Source of the DNA: Paenibacillus vini | GTDB taxonomy: Bacteria; Bacillota; Bacilli; Paenibacillales; Paenibacillaceae | Direction of reading: 5' to 3' | Assembly: GCF_018403325.1 (NCBI RefSeq) | Contig: NZ_BOSL01000001.1 | Location: 558,001-622,000, forward strand | DNA: 64,000 nt | Shown here: positions 1 through 7,324 of the stretch, one piece after another | How the letters are laid out: each line of letters opens with the position of its first letter | Position numbering within the stretch: position 1 is the stretch's first letter | Notes under the pieces: generated by a model | Told to the model about the DNA's origin: nothing | Seen by the model: only the letters and a program-made list of their open reading frames with translations | Databases searched by the model: none | Program-made: the position numbers and the translations under genes

Positions 1-761
1 GCGGAATATCCAATCTGATTTATTCCTCCAACCTGAAGATCGGTCATATGATGGACTCCATGACTCATTTGGTAGAGACCGTCATGGAGACAAAGAAGGC
101 TTCCGCGGATGGTTCGGAAGTAATCACGCAGTTGACCACAACGATCGATCAGTTCCACGATAATATGAATGAAATGAAATCGGAAATCGGCGCATTGATC
201 ACCAACATTCATCAAATTGCCGAACTGACGTCTTCGATTCAGGAAATTGCCAGCCAGACAAGCCTTTTGTCGTTGAACGCCAGTATTGAAGCGGCTCGGG
301 CAGGAGAGCAAGGGCGGGGATTCGAGGTCGTTGCCAACGAGATTCGCAAGCTGGCCGATCTTACGAATGAATCGGCGAAACAGATTACCGAAAATGTCGG
401 ACATGTTACCCGTCAAGCCGATGTGTCCCATATCCGGCTGGAGGAGAATGCGGCAAGCATGAAGCAGAGCCTGGAGCTTGTTGATCAGACGAAGCGGGCG
501 TTTGATTCGATCGACAAAAGCGTTGGCGAGCTGACGGTCGGTGCGACTGAAATTTCGGAGGTAGCGGGTTCCGTGAAGAAAACGTCTGGAGAAATTGAAC
601 ATTCCGTCAACGACTTTGTGGCGGTAATCGAGCAATCTTCGGCAACGCTGCAGGAATTGCTGGCTACCGTAGATACGCTGACCGCCCAGAATGAACCGAT
701 GGTCCGCAGAATCGAAGAGACGGATCAAGCCGTCAAACAGCTGGTCTCTATTGAGAGTTGA
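1..761 (+). CDS. Methyl-accepting chemotaxis protein, C-terminal part (5' truncated by window edge)
   Basis: The reading frame is open from the first bases, so the start and any sensor or membrane part lie outside the window. What is visible is the cytoplasmic signalling domain of an MCP: a long antiparallel coiled coil around the conserved hairpin tip, with the highly conserved [20 protein letters not shown] stretch and the following ANEIRKLA motif. This tip binds CheA and CheW and sets kinase activity for flagellar control. The Gln/Glu-rich helices on either side hold the probable methylation sites. No membrane segment remains in the visible part. A strong terminator follows directly, so this is the last gene of its unit. 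The family is certain; the ligand cannot be told. Confidence 0.93.
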   Translation, partial: GISNLIYSSNLKIGHMMDSMTHLVETVMETKKASADGSEVITQLTTTIDQFHDNMNEMKSEIGALITNIHQIAELTSSIQEIASQTSLLSLNASIEAARAGEQGRGFEVVANEIRKLADLTNESAKQITENVGHVTRQADVSHIRLEENAASMKQSLELVDQTKRAFDSIDKSVGELTVGATEISEVAGSVKKTSGEIEHSVNDFVAVIEQSSATLQELLATVDTLTAQNEPMVRRIEETDQAVKQLVSIES

Positions 762-778
762 TCATATCAAGTAAAAGA

Positions 779-816
779 AACCGCCTGGACTATTATGTCC
801 AGGCGGTTGTTTTGTA
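779..816 (+). terminator. Rho-independent terminator after the MCP gene
   Basis: A 12-bp perfect stem (AACCGCCTGGAC / GTCCAGGCGGTT) with a 6-nt loop is followed by GTTTTG. It lies 18 nt after the MCP stop codon. Confidence 0.9.
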
Positions 817-887
817 ATCGAAGCAAGTGTGAGTACGTGCGGTATACGTAAATCGGCACAATAGTACTCAGCCTAGCTGATTAAAGA

Positions 888-1071
888 GGAAAACCTACAG
901 TTAATTTAAAGAGAATACACTCTTATCGCAAAATAGATGGATAACCTGCATTTATTTCAACCGTATTGGTTGATTCAGCGTTTTTACTCCAAGTTTAACT
1001 GCAGATTTTACAGCTAATTGTGCAGGAATCGTCTTTTGTTTAAAAATAACTGTAGGTTTTCCAGTTAGTTG
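888..1071. repeat. Intergenic repeat cluster, ACTGTAGGTTTTCC family
   Basis: The 370-bp gap between the MCP terminator and the next gene contains no credible gene. It holds a 16-bp inverted repeat, GGAAAACCTACAGTTA at 888-903 and its exact complement at 1047-1062. A diverged third copy lies near 999-1023, where AACTGCAGATTTTACAGCTAATTG resembles AACTGTAGGTTTTCCAGTTAGTTG at 1048-1071. Three related units in one gap suggest a dispersed repeat family, not a terminator, since there is no T-tract. Confidence 0.6.
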
Positions 1072-1132
1072 TCTGACCAGCAATTAATGTATGGTTTACA
1101 AGCAAATTAGGGCTCTTATGCCCGCTTGTTCC

Positions 1133-1480
1133 TCATGACTTCGCCAGCAAATACACCCCGAAAAGAATCACCGCGACTCCGGCCAGCTTGGTAGGCGTGA
1201 TCGTTTCGTTGAACATGAAATAAGCGGGGATCATCGCCAGCACGTAAGCGAATGCTTGCATCGGGTAAGCAACGCTGAGCGGCATTCGCGTGAGGACCGC
1301 AAACCAGAGCAAAGTGGCGATACCGTACAGCGCAACGCCGCCGATGACGGCCGGTGAGGTAACAAGTTTACCCCAGTGCAGTCCGCCCGAACGTCCCAGC
1401 CCGATTTTAAATAACATCTGGCCTGTGACCAGTAATACTATGTTGCCTAATAATAGGAGATAACTAATCGTTTTGTCCAT
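1133..1480 (-). CDS. EamA/SMR-type four-helix transporter (ArnE-like lipid-sugar flippase candidate)
   Basis: This 115-residue protein is almost entirely four transmembrane helices (about 5-22, 43-61, 69-88 and 97-113), with the GQMLFK and PLSVAYPMQA motifs of the SMR/EamA fold. Stand-alone SMR proteins may export cationic drugs. ArnE/ArnF-type members instead flip undecaprenyl-phosphate sugars across the membrane. It overlaps the upstream DUF2304 gene by 17 bp and is the last gene of a four-gene operon with two glycosyltransferases, so flipping a lipid-linked sugar is the more likely role. The fold is seen in the sequence; the role is inferred from context. No partner subunit is visible, so it may act as a homodimer. 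Confidence 0.8.
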   Translation of the reverse strand: MDKTISYLLLLGNIVLLVTGQMLFKIGLGRSGGLHWGKLVTSPAVIGGVALYGIATLLWFAVLTRMPLSVAYPMQAFAYVLAMIPAYFMFNETITPTKLAGVAVILFGVYLLAKS

Positions 1481-1811
1481 GGAGAGCCTCCCGTTCCTTC
1501 AGAATCGTCAATTCCTGGGTCAGCCGCAGCACTTGGGCCGTGAGCCTCGTAACGACGATCGTCAGGTGAAGAATGAATGCGAAGCAAAATAATAGTCCAA
1601 ACAAAAACAGGATGGCAGGCGCATATTTAACTCCGAGCCTCGCTGCAATCCATTCGATGAAAGATACGTTAAACGAAACGATGAACAGAACCGCACTGAA
1701 CAGAATCCACAGCAAAGAATACTGTTCCTTGAGCTTTTGCCGGCGGACCAATTCCAGCACCAGAAGCAGAAACAGGAAGGCCAGCACGACGGATAATACA
1801 TAGATCATCAT
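1464..1811 (-). CDS. DUF2304 family small membrane protein
   Basis: The protein has 115 residues with three predicted hydrophobic helices (about 2-21, 33-52 and 66-90) and a charged amphipathic C-terminal tail that could form a coiled coil (about 90-110). The QYSLLWILFS motif in the middle is typical of DUF2304, a family regularly found beside DPM-synthase-like GT2 enzymes. The start ATG overlaps the GT2 stop codon by four bases (ATGA), which implies translational coupling. Its biochemical role is unknown. By neighbourhood it is probably an accessory or membrane anchor for the upstream glycosyltransferase, much as small DPM subunits stabilise eukaryotic dolichol-phosphate mannose synthase (inference). 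Confidence 0.82.
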   Translation of the reverse strand: MMIYVLSVVLAFLFLLLVLELVRRQKLKEQYSLLWILFSAVLFIVSFNVSFIEWIAARLGVKYAPAILFLFGLLFCFAFILHLTIVVTRLTAQVLRLTQELTILKEREALHGQND

Positions 1812-2515
1812 GGCTTGGACACCGCCGTTCTGTCGTAACGGATCGCACTCATCAATACGGCTAACGTTACTTTAATCATATAATAGACCGATTTCCACGG
1901 GGTAATTGAGGATTTGCCGGCTTGGCGGTCATGCATTTCCGTCGCTACCTCGGTAATCCGGCATCCTTTGCGTTTCAAATAAACGATCGACTCCACTTCG
2001 GGATAGTCCATCGGATAATAGTCGGCATACAACTCGATCACTTTACGGCCCGCAGCCCGGAAGCCGCTGGTCGTATCGGTAAAACGCTGACCGGTTACCA
2101 GCGAGACCAGGCCCGAGAAGAACACCATGCCGATCCGGCGGAGACGGGAGGAGCGATAGGAGGTCGTCTCCACGTATCTCGAACCGATGACCAGGTCATA
2201 GTCTTTTGCCTTAGCGATCAGCTTGGGGAGCTCCTCAGCGGGATGCTGCCCGTCGGCATCCATCTGCACCGCGATATCGTATCCCATGCGCTGGGCATAC
2301 AGATATCCCGTCTGCATGCCTCCTCCGATCCCGACGTTGTAAGGAAGCGTCAGCACCTTGGCCCCGTCGGCTTCCGCAATCTGCTCCGTCCGGTCGGTCG
2401 ACCCGTCATTGACGACGATAATGTCGGCCTCGGGCGTATGACGGCGAATGTCCCGGATGACGCCCGCAATGCTGCCTTCTTCATTATATGCAGGAATAAT
2501 AATCAGCGTTTTCAT
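1808..2515 (-). CDS. Glycosyltransferase family 2, polyprenyl-phosphate sugar synthase type
   Basis: This is a 235-residue GT-A fold enzyme. The N-terminus carries the nucleotide-sugar binding strand IIIPAYNEE, then VVNDGSTDRT, and the metal-binding QMDADGQHP (DXD-type) motif near residue 85. There is no C-terminal pair of membrane helices, so it resembles short DPM1-like enzymes that load a sugar from UDP or GDP onto undecaprenyl phosphate at the cytoplasmic face. It overlaps the upstream GT-C gene and the downstream DUF2304 gene by 4 bp each. The expected product is a lipid-linked monosaccharide used by the GT-C enzyme outside. The family is certain; the sugar is unknown. Confidence 0.92.
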   Translation of the reverse strand: MKTLIIIPAYNEEGSIAGVIRDIRRHTPEADIIVVNDGSTDRTEQIAEADGAKVLTLPYNVGIGGGMQTGYLYAQRMGYDIAVQMDADGQHPAEELPKLIAKAKDYDLVIGSRYVETTSYRSSRLRRIGMVFFSGLVSLVTGQRFTDTTSGFRAAGRKVIELYADYYPMDYPEVESIVYLKRKGCRITEVATEMHDRQAGKSSITPWKSVYYMIKVTLAVLMSAIRYDRTAVSKP

Positions 2516-3798
2516 AGGGATGACGACCTCCTTGCTTCAAGTCGGTCCGAACCGGAGTATCTGGCCAGCAGACGCTCGATCAGATAAGAACCGAACAGGA
2601 TCAACAGCGCCATGTTAGGGTAACCGTATCGGTTGAACGCGACAAACGGAAGGTAAATGACCGTGAAATAGGCGATCGCCAACCACAGGGGCAGCAGGCG
2701 GGAGAAAGAGCATTTAACCAGCGCCCAGACGATCCCTGCCATATTCACCAGCATCAGCGCAATTTGCAGGACGTTCATCACAGGGCGGGTGATCGGCCAG
2801 ATCGGACGCGAATAAAAGGGATGGAAGTACAGCTCCACCCATCTCCCCAAAGTGAACCAATATAAGTATTTCAGCGGCTCATGTTTAAAACCGTAAGAGA
2901 TGACGTCCAATCCTTTTTGAATCGCCGTGCTGTCCGAGCCCTTGAACAAGGTCTCCGGATCGTACTGCGGATGGGCCTCGAAGAATCCGGCCGGCGGCAG
3001 CTGCCCGTGTATCCGGGTTCCGAGCAGGAACGGGCTGCCTCCCGAGTTGGTAAACAGAATGAACTCGTGGAAAGTGACCCAGTTGCGAATCCACCAAGGC
3101 GTCAGCAAAGCCGCATAGACGATAACGATCAGAAACATGTACTTAAGCGCGAGCCGCCAAGGGAGCTTGTCCCTCCACCAAAGCACCAGAAATACGGCGG
3201 GATATAGCGACGCATGCGGTTTGAAATAGGCGGCGGCAGCCGTTAGAACGCCGATCAGTATGTACAGGCTCGTCCGGTTACGTTCCAGCGCGAGAATAGT
3301 GACGCATACCAGAAGCAGCAGCAGCGTCCGGAAGGTTGTTTCCGACAAGATGACGCCCGAAGAGAAATAATCGGGTAAATACAACGCACTAATGATGGAG
3401 GCGATCAGACCGACCCGTGTGTTGAACAGGCGTCTGCCGATCCAGAAGATCAGATAAACGGATAAGGCCTGTTCTAGGCATTGAAAAATCCGGAAAGCGA
3501 TGACGCCCCCTTGGTCTTGACCGAATATCGCCATGAAGCCGGCTAACATAAACGGCATCCCCGGCATAATGAAGGCGGACGGCCTTTCCTTGGTGTTATA
3601 CGCCAGCACTCCTTCATTCAGCAGCAGCCGCGAGCTTTGAATGTACTTTACATCGTCATTGTTCGGATTCACCGGATCTCCCAGCAGAAAATAATCGTTG
3701 TACGCGAGGACGATGATGCAGGACAGAATGCCCGTAAAGGCGATCAATCCGATCAAGAGAACCCTGGCCCTGCGGCTCATTCCTGTTGGTGAGAACAA
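2512..3798 (-). CDS. GT-C fold membrane glycosyltransferase (GT39/ArnT/PMT-like)
   Basis: This 428-residue polytopic protein has about ten hydrophobic helices. Its first external loop carries an acidic stretch (PNNDDVKYIQ near residue 42), as in GT-C enzymes where Asp is the catalytic or metal residue. I chose the TTG at 3798 because AAAGGAG lies 9 nt upstream; an ATG seven codons later (3780) has no such site. The protein would transfer a sugar from an undecaprenyl-phosphate carrier to an extracytoplasmic acceptor such as a teichoic acid, cell-wall polymer or protein. It heads the operon GT-C, GT2, DUF2304, SMR. Acceptor and sugar cannot be inferred. Confidence 0.85.
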   Translation of the reverse strand: MFSPTGMSRRARVLLIGLIAFTGILSCIIVLAYNDYFLLGDPVNPNNDDVKYIQSSRLLLNEGVLAYNTKERPSAFIMPGMPFMLAGFMAIFGQDQGGVIAFRIFQCLEQALSVYLIFWIGRRLFNTRVGLIASIISALYLPDYFSSGVILSETTFRTLLLLLVCVTILALERNRTSLYILIGVLTAAAAYFKPHASLYPAVFLVLWWRDKLPWRLALKYMFLIVIVYAALLTPWWIRNWVTFHEFILFTNSGGSPFLLGTRIHGQLPPAGFFEAHPQYDPETLFKGSDSTAIQKGLDVISYGFKHEPLKYLYWFTLGRWVELYFHPFYSRPIWPITRPVMNVLQIALMLVNMAGIVWALVKCSFSRLLPLWLAIAYFTVIYLPFVAFNRYGYPNMALLILFGSYLIERLLARYSGSDRLEARRSSSL

Positions 3799-3906
3799 AT
3801 TTCTTCAACTCCTTTACTTCATGAATGTTTTCATTTTCCTTTCAGACCCATTATATCAGTTTATATCCATAAAAAAGCTTATGCAATCCTTCAACGCTTG
3901 GAAGGC

Positions 3907-4167
3907 TCATAAAGTTTCAGACGGCACGCTGCATCTTTGCTCCAGCGACTGTCCGAAATCGACATGGACCGCGTTGCGAAACCCATTGGTAAACATTTCC
4001 GGTCTTCCCGATCCTCCATATCGTATACCCACTTCGCGGCACGCTGAAGCCCTGTGTCTACCTCAGGCCGGAATTGCTTTGGGCCGCCAGCGCGGCCGGG
4101 GAGAATTCCCCGGCCAGCTCCAGCAATCGGCTGCGGATCGTCTCCGCAGCGCTTGATCGTTGTACAT
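3907..4167 (-). pseudogene. Small gene with three frameshifts, unknown function
   Basis: A Shine-Dalgarno (AGGAG, 10 nt before the ATG at 4167) opens a short frame 33 nt after the ABC-F stop. The frame breaks, but a protein-like reading continues if the frame moves three times, each time as if one base were missing. The segments run: MYNDQALR, then ETIRSRLLELAGEFSPAALA, then FRPEVDTGLQRAAKWVYD, then EMFTNGFRNAVHVDFGQSLE, ending at a stop at 3909-3907. The composite is about 85 residues, polar and soluble, with no membrane segment. I do not recognise it. It may be a decayed gene, or a live gene hit by sequencing indels. No single frame covers it. Confidence 0.45.
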
Positions 4168-4199
4168 GTCAATTCGTCTCCTGTAAGGCGACTTTTACT

Positions 4200-6239
4200 T
4201 TACTCGATCAAGGCAAAATACTGCTCCAGCAGATCATCCACCCGCTGCTGGAGTTGATTCCGGCCGGCCTGCAATTCGGTCAGCCGCATGGCGTCGCAGG
4301 CGGCTTCCGGCTCCAGCATGGCCGCGTCGACCGCCGCCAGCTCCGCTTCGGCGGCGGCGATATCGCGCTCCAGCTTGCTCACCGCAGCTGGATTCGGCGC
4401 CTTCGGCGGGCGGCTCGCCTCCCGGCCTGCGGCAGAGCCGGGGCCTGCCGCAGCAGCCGGCCCCGGGCCGGCAACGCCCGCCGCCGGCGCCAGGGCGGCA
4501 CCGCCGCTTTGCGCAGCAGCGGTTGCCCTGCCCGTAGCCGCGCCGCCATCGCCGCGCGGCGCAACCCGCCGCTGGCTGTCCGCGCCAGCGGCCTCCGCTG
4601 CGGCTTCCCGCTTCAGCCGCTCCGCGCGGAAGTCGTCAAAATTGCCCCAAGTCACGGACAGCTGTCCGTGATCCAGCAGCCAGACCTGGCCGGCAATTTT
4701 GTTAATGAAATAGCGGTCGTGCGAAACGGCCAGGAGGGAGCCGGGGTATTCCTCCAGCGCCTCTTCAAGCGCTTCGCGCGAATCGATGTCGAGATGATTC
4801 GTCGGCTCGTCTAGCAGCAGCAGGTTGGGCTTCTTATACATCAGAATCGCCAGGCGGAGCCGGGTCCATTCCCCGCCGGACAAGCTGCGGACCTTTTTAA
4901 AAACGTCGCTGCCGTAGAACAGAAATCGGGCGAGCTGATTCCTCGCTTCTCCCGTTTCCATTCCAAGCTCATCGCGGAAGTATTGCAGCACGGTCCCTTC
5001 CTCATCGGCAGGAGCGGACTCCTGGGCCAGATATCCGGTTTCCACCCGGGAACCGAGCCGGATATCACCCGCATCAGGGGAACTCAATCCGAGAATGCTC
5101 TTTAAGAGCGTGCTCTTTCCGGCTCCGTTGCCGCCGATCAGCGCGGCGTTCTCCCCGTATCTCAGCGTCCGGGAGACTCCTTCGTACAGCTTGCGCCCGC
5201 CCGCGGATTGGCTGACCTCCGAGAGGATGAGCGCTTCTTTGCCTGAACGATCGGCCTGCTCCAATTGGAGGTCGATCCGTTTGCGTTCCAGGATCGGCTT
5301 CTTCAGCTTGACCATCCGGTCCAGCGCCTTCTGCATCGAGGCCGCGCGCCGGTGGAATCCCGGATTCGGCGGATTGGAACGGTTGCCCCATTCGATCAGC
5401 TGTTTGATCGTTTCCTGCATTTTCTTGATCTTCTTCTGCTGTTCCTGATAATCGGCGAATTGCTGGAGCAGCCGGGTTTCTTTTTCTTCCTTGTACTTGC
5501 TGTAATTGCAGTGGTACGTGAACGCTTCGCCGTCCTCGATATCGACTATTTTTTCGACTACGGCATCGAGAAAATAACGGTCATGCGAAATGACAACCAC
5601 TGTACCGTCAAAAGAGCGGAGGAAACCCTCCAGCCATTCGATCGCCGCCATGTCGAGATGGTTGGTCGGCTCGTCGAGCAGCAAAATATCAGGATTTTGC
5701 AGCAGAATGACGGCAAGGCCGACCTTGGTTTTCTCACCGCCGGACAGGGAAGAGAAGGGCCGGTCATATTGGTCCTTCGGGATACCGATCCCGCCTGCAA
5801 TCCGGTCGATTCCCGCCTCGATTTCATAACCGCCGCCGCGCTCAAAGCTTTCCTGAAGCCGTCCGTATTGCTGGAGGAGCGGCTCCAAATCGTTCTGTCC
5901 ATCGGCTGCGGCCAAGGACATCTCGACTTCCAGGCGCGTCATTTCCGCCCGGGCCTCCAGCAGCGGCCGGAAAGCGGATTGGAGCACATGGTATACGGTC
6001 TCCTCCCGGCCGTAATCGGGGATTTGAGCGAGGGAGCCGATCACCGCGTCTTTGCGGATCATCAGCGCTCCCTGATCTGGAGCCTCGCTGCCCGTAAGCA
6101 GGCGCATCAGCGTCGTTTTGCCGGTTCCGTTCCGCCCGATCAGTCCGACGGTTTCGCCTTCTTTGATTTCGAACGATACATCGGTTAGCACCAGTTCGGC
6201 ACCGTAATATTTTTGAATATGGGCACATTGAATCATCAT
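4200..6239 (-). CDS. ABC-F family ATPase (ribosome-associated; possible antibiotic resistance factor)
   Basis: This soluble protein of 679 residues has two ABC domains in tandem. Walker A motifs are GRNGTGKTT (near residue 37) and GGNGAGKST. Signatures are LSGGEKTKV and LSGGEWTRL. Both Walker B motifs end LLLDEPTNHLD. The basic interdomain linker characteristic of ABC-F lies between them. After the second domain comes a GC-rich Ala/Gly/Pro low-complexity tract (about residues 540-610), then a coiled-coil C-terminal extension of the YdiF/Uup kind. There are no membrane segments, so it is not a transporter subunit; ABC-F proteins act at the ribosomal E site. I chose the ATG at 6239 because AAGGAG is 9 nt upstream; upstream codons in the same frame run through a terminator hairpin. 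The leader suggests attenuation control. Confidence 0.9.
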   Translation of the reverse strand: MMIQCAHIQKYYGAELVLTDVSFEIKEGETVGLIGRNGTGKTTLMRLLTGSEAPDQGALMIRKDAVIGSLAQIPDYGREETVYHVLQSAFRPLLEARAEMTRLEVEMSLAAADGQNDLEPLLQQYGRLQESFERGGGYEIEAGIDRIAGGIGIPKDQYDRPFSSLSGGEKTKVGLAVILLQNPDILLLDEPTNHLDMAAIEWLEGFLRSFDGTVVVISHDRYFLDAVVEKIVDIEDGEAFTYHCNYSKYKEEKETRLLQQFADYQEQQKKIKKMQETIKQLIEWGNRSNPPNPGFHRRAASMQKALDRMVKLKKPILERKRIDLQLEQADRSGKEALILSEVSQSAGGRKLYEGVSRTLRYGENAALIGGNGAGKSTLLKSILGLSSPDAGDIRLGSRVETGYLAQESAPADEEGTVLQYFRDELGMETGEARNQLARFLFYGSDVFKKVRSLSGGEWTRLRLAILMYKKPNLLLLDEPTNHLDIDSREALEEALEEYPGSLLAVSHDRYFINKIAGQVWLLDHGQLSVTWGNFDDFRAERLKREAAAEAAGADSQRRVAPRGDGGAATGRATAAAQSGGAALAPAAGVAGPGPAAAAGPGSAAGREASRPPKAPNPAAVSKLERDIAAAEAELAAVDAAMLEPEAACDAMRLTELQAGRNQLQQRVDDLLEQYFALIE

Positions 6240-6295
6240 CGTAATTATCTCCTTCGGCCAATGCCGTCCGCCCGTACCTCTTCGGAGAACAAAAA

Positions 6296-6324
6296 GAAGG
6301 CTGCAGGAAAAACCTGCAGCCTTC
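6296..6324 (-). terminator. Terminator hairpin in the ABC-F leader (attenuator candidate)
   Basis: Read on the minus strand, a 12-bp perfect stem GAAGGCTGCAGG / CCTGCAGCCTTC with a five-T loop is followed by TTTTTG. It sits 57 nt upstream of the ABC-F start codon and 15 nt downstream of the leader-peptide stop, between a promoter and the gene. A full-strength terminator in this position implies conditional readthrough. Confidence 0.85.
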
Positions 6325-6339
6325 TTCACACGTACAATT

Positions 6340-6501
6340 TCAGTCCGTGAGGTAGGGTAGGAGCGGCATTTCGCAATTAGTTATGGATATCGAATTTGGA
6401 AAAATGGACAGACTTATCCCGTTACGGAATTCAGCATGAACATTGCCAAACATTGCCATCGGCAGTTGGCCAATTCGACTCCACGCAAACTTGCGATCCA
6501 C
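6340..6501 (-). CDS. Leader peptide upstream of ABC-F, 53 residues
   Basis: A GTG at 6501 has GGAGG at 6515-6511, 9 nt upstream, and opens a 53-codon frame that ends 15 nt before the terminator stem. The peptide begins MDRKFAWSRIGQ and ends CEMPLLPYLTD. It has no recognised domain. The Shine-Dalgarno region (GAGGTGGGTAG, 6514-6504) can pair over 11 bp, with one bulged base, with CTACCCTACCTC at 6360-6349 inside the last codons of the same frame. Translation of the leader would therefore alter leader RNA folding next to the terminator. This is the arrangement of ribosome-mediated attenuators that control antibiotic-resistance ABC-F genes. The coding role is inferred from the Shine-Dalgarno site and position. 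Confidence 0.55.
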   Translation of the reverse strand: MDRKFAWSRIGQLPMAMFGNVHAEFRNGISLSIFPNSISITNCEMPLLPYLTD

Positions 6502-6537
6502 TTCTACCCACCTCCATTCGTAAAACAAGATATTGAA

Positions 6538-6566
6538 AGTATATGTGCTGGCTATGGAAAAATCAA
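6538..6566 (-). promoter_or_regulatory. SigA-type promoter for the ABC-F leader
   Basis: On the minus strand TTGATT (6566-6561) and TATACT (6543-6538) are separated by exactly 17 bp, upstream of the leader-peptide frame. The transcript would start near 6531. Confidence 0.65.
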
Positions 6567-6749
6567 GTAATCGTACAAAAAGAAAAATTTCACATTATTG
6601 TAATGTTTGAGCCTGGATTTTTTCGGGTAATGATTGGTTTGTTGTTTATTTCCCCATTCTTTTCCTTTATAATCATTCTTAGGCCAAAAACGCAGTTTCG
6701 CCACAGCGGCTGCGCAGTGTCAATCTATGATGAAGTAAGGGGAGCCTAA

Positions 6750-7214
6750 TTGGAAAGAACAACAGCGAAGCAAATCCTTGATGAATTGCTGGAAGTGTCA
6801 GGCAGCGAGGTCTCCGTCCATATCAAGTCCCGGTTCCCGGGGGGCCGCAATGTAGGCGGCAAGTACAGCCTCTCGGATCACTCGGTGACGATGTATCTGG
6901 GAGAGATTAAGAAGCAGTGCCTTACACTGTTCGGCTCGGTTGACGGTTGCGAGCGATTGCTCCGGATCGTCTTCGCTCATGAGCTCGGTCATGCGGAAGA
7001 TGCGATGTTGGCTGAATTATCTAACCGCCTCGATATTTGTGACAGTGAGCTGGAACGGAAGAGAATCGCCCTGCGGATCGAAGAGAACGCTTGGGAGTAT
7101 GCCATGAAGCTTGTACCTGATACGGACCGGCAGATGATGGATACGGTCATTTACTATTCCCTGCAGTCCTACCGCGAAGCGATCGCGCAAGAAACAGCAC
7201 AGGAAATCGCCTGA
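6750..7214 (+). CDS. ImmA/IrrE-type zinc metallopeptidase domain protein
   Basis: The protein has 154 residues and starts at TTG with AAGGGGAG 5 nt upstream. It carries the gluzincin signature HELGH (near residue 75) in IVFAHELGHAED, followed about 30 residues later by EENAWEYAMKLVPD. This matches the ImmA/IrrE pattern, in which a downstream Glu is the third zinc ligand and the ligand helix ends at a Pro. ImmA-type peptidases cleave or modulate repressors of mobile elements and stress regulons. Here there is no adjacent Xre-type repressor, toxin or phage gene, and the N-terminal 45 residues look unlike a DNA-binding domain. The target is unknown. A strong terminator follows. Confidence 0.72.
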   Translation: MERTTAKQILDELLEVSGSEVSVHIKSRFPGGRNVGGKYSLSDHSVTMYLGEIKKQCLTLFGSVDGCERLLRIVFAHELGHAEDAMLAELSNRLDICDSELERKRIALRIEENAWEYAMKLVPDTDRQMMDTVIYYSLQSYREAIAQETAQEIA

Positions 7215-7250
7215 TACAGGCTGCACGAATATAGAACAAACCTCATTGCA

Positions 7251-7292
7251 AAAAGGGTTAAACCCGGCATCTCGCCGCGGTTTAACCCTTTT
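7251..7292. terminator. Bidirectional terminator between the metallopeptidase gene and the DUF4097 gene
   Basis: A 14-bp perfect stem (AAAAGGGTTAAACC / GGTTTAACCCTTTT) has A and T tracts on both sides. It separates two convergent genes. Confidence 0.9.
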
Positions 7293-7324
7293 GTTTATTT
7301 ACGCGACCAGAGGGTCGTTCGTTC

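Noticed and set aside
6240-6329. N-terminal extension of the ABC-F protein to an upstream start
   Set aside because: The extra 30 codons run through the terminator hairpin, and AAGGAG is correctly placed for the ATG at 6239.
6543-6749. Short hydrophobic frame before the metallopeptidase gene
   Set aside because: It overlaps the opposing ABC-F promoter, has no ribosome site, and its translation looks like an AT-rich shadow.
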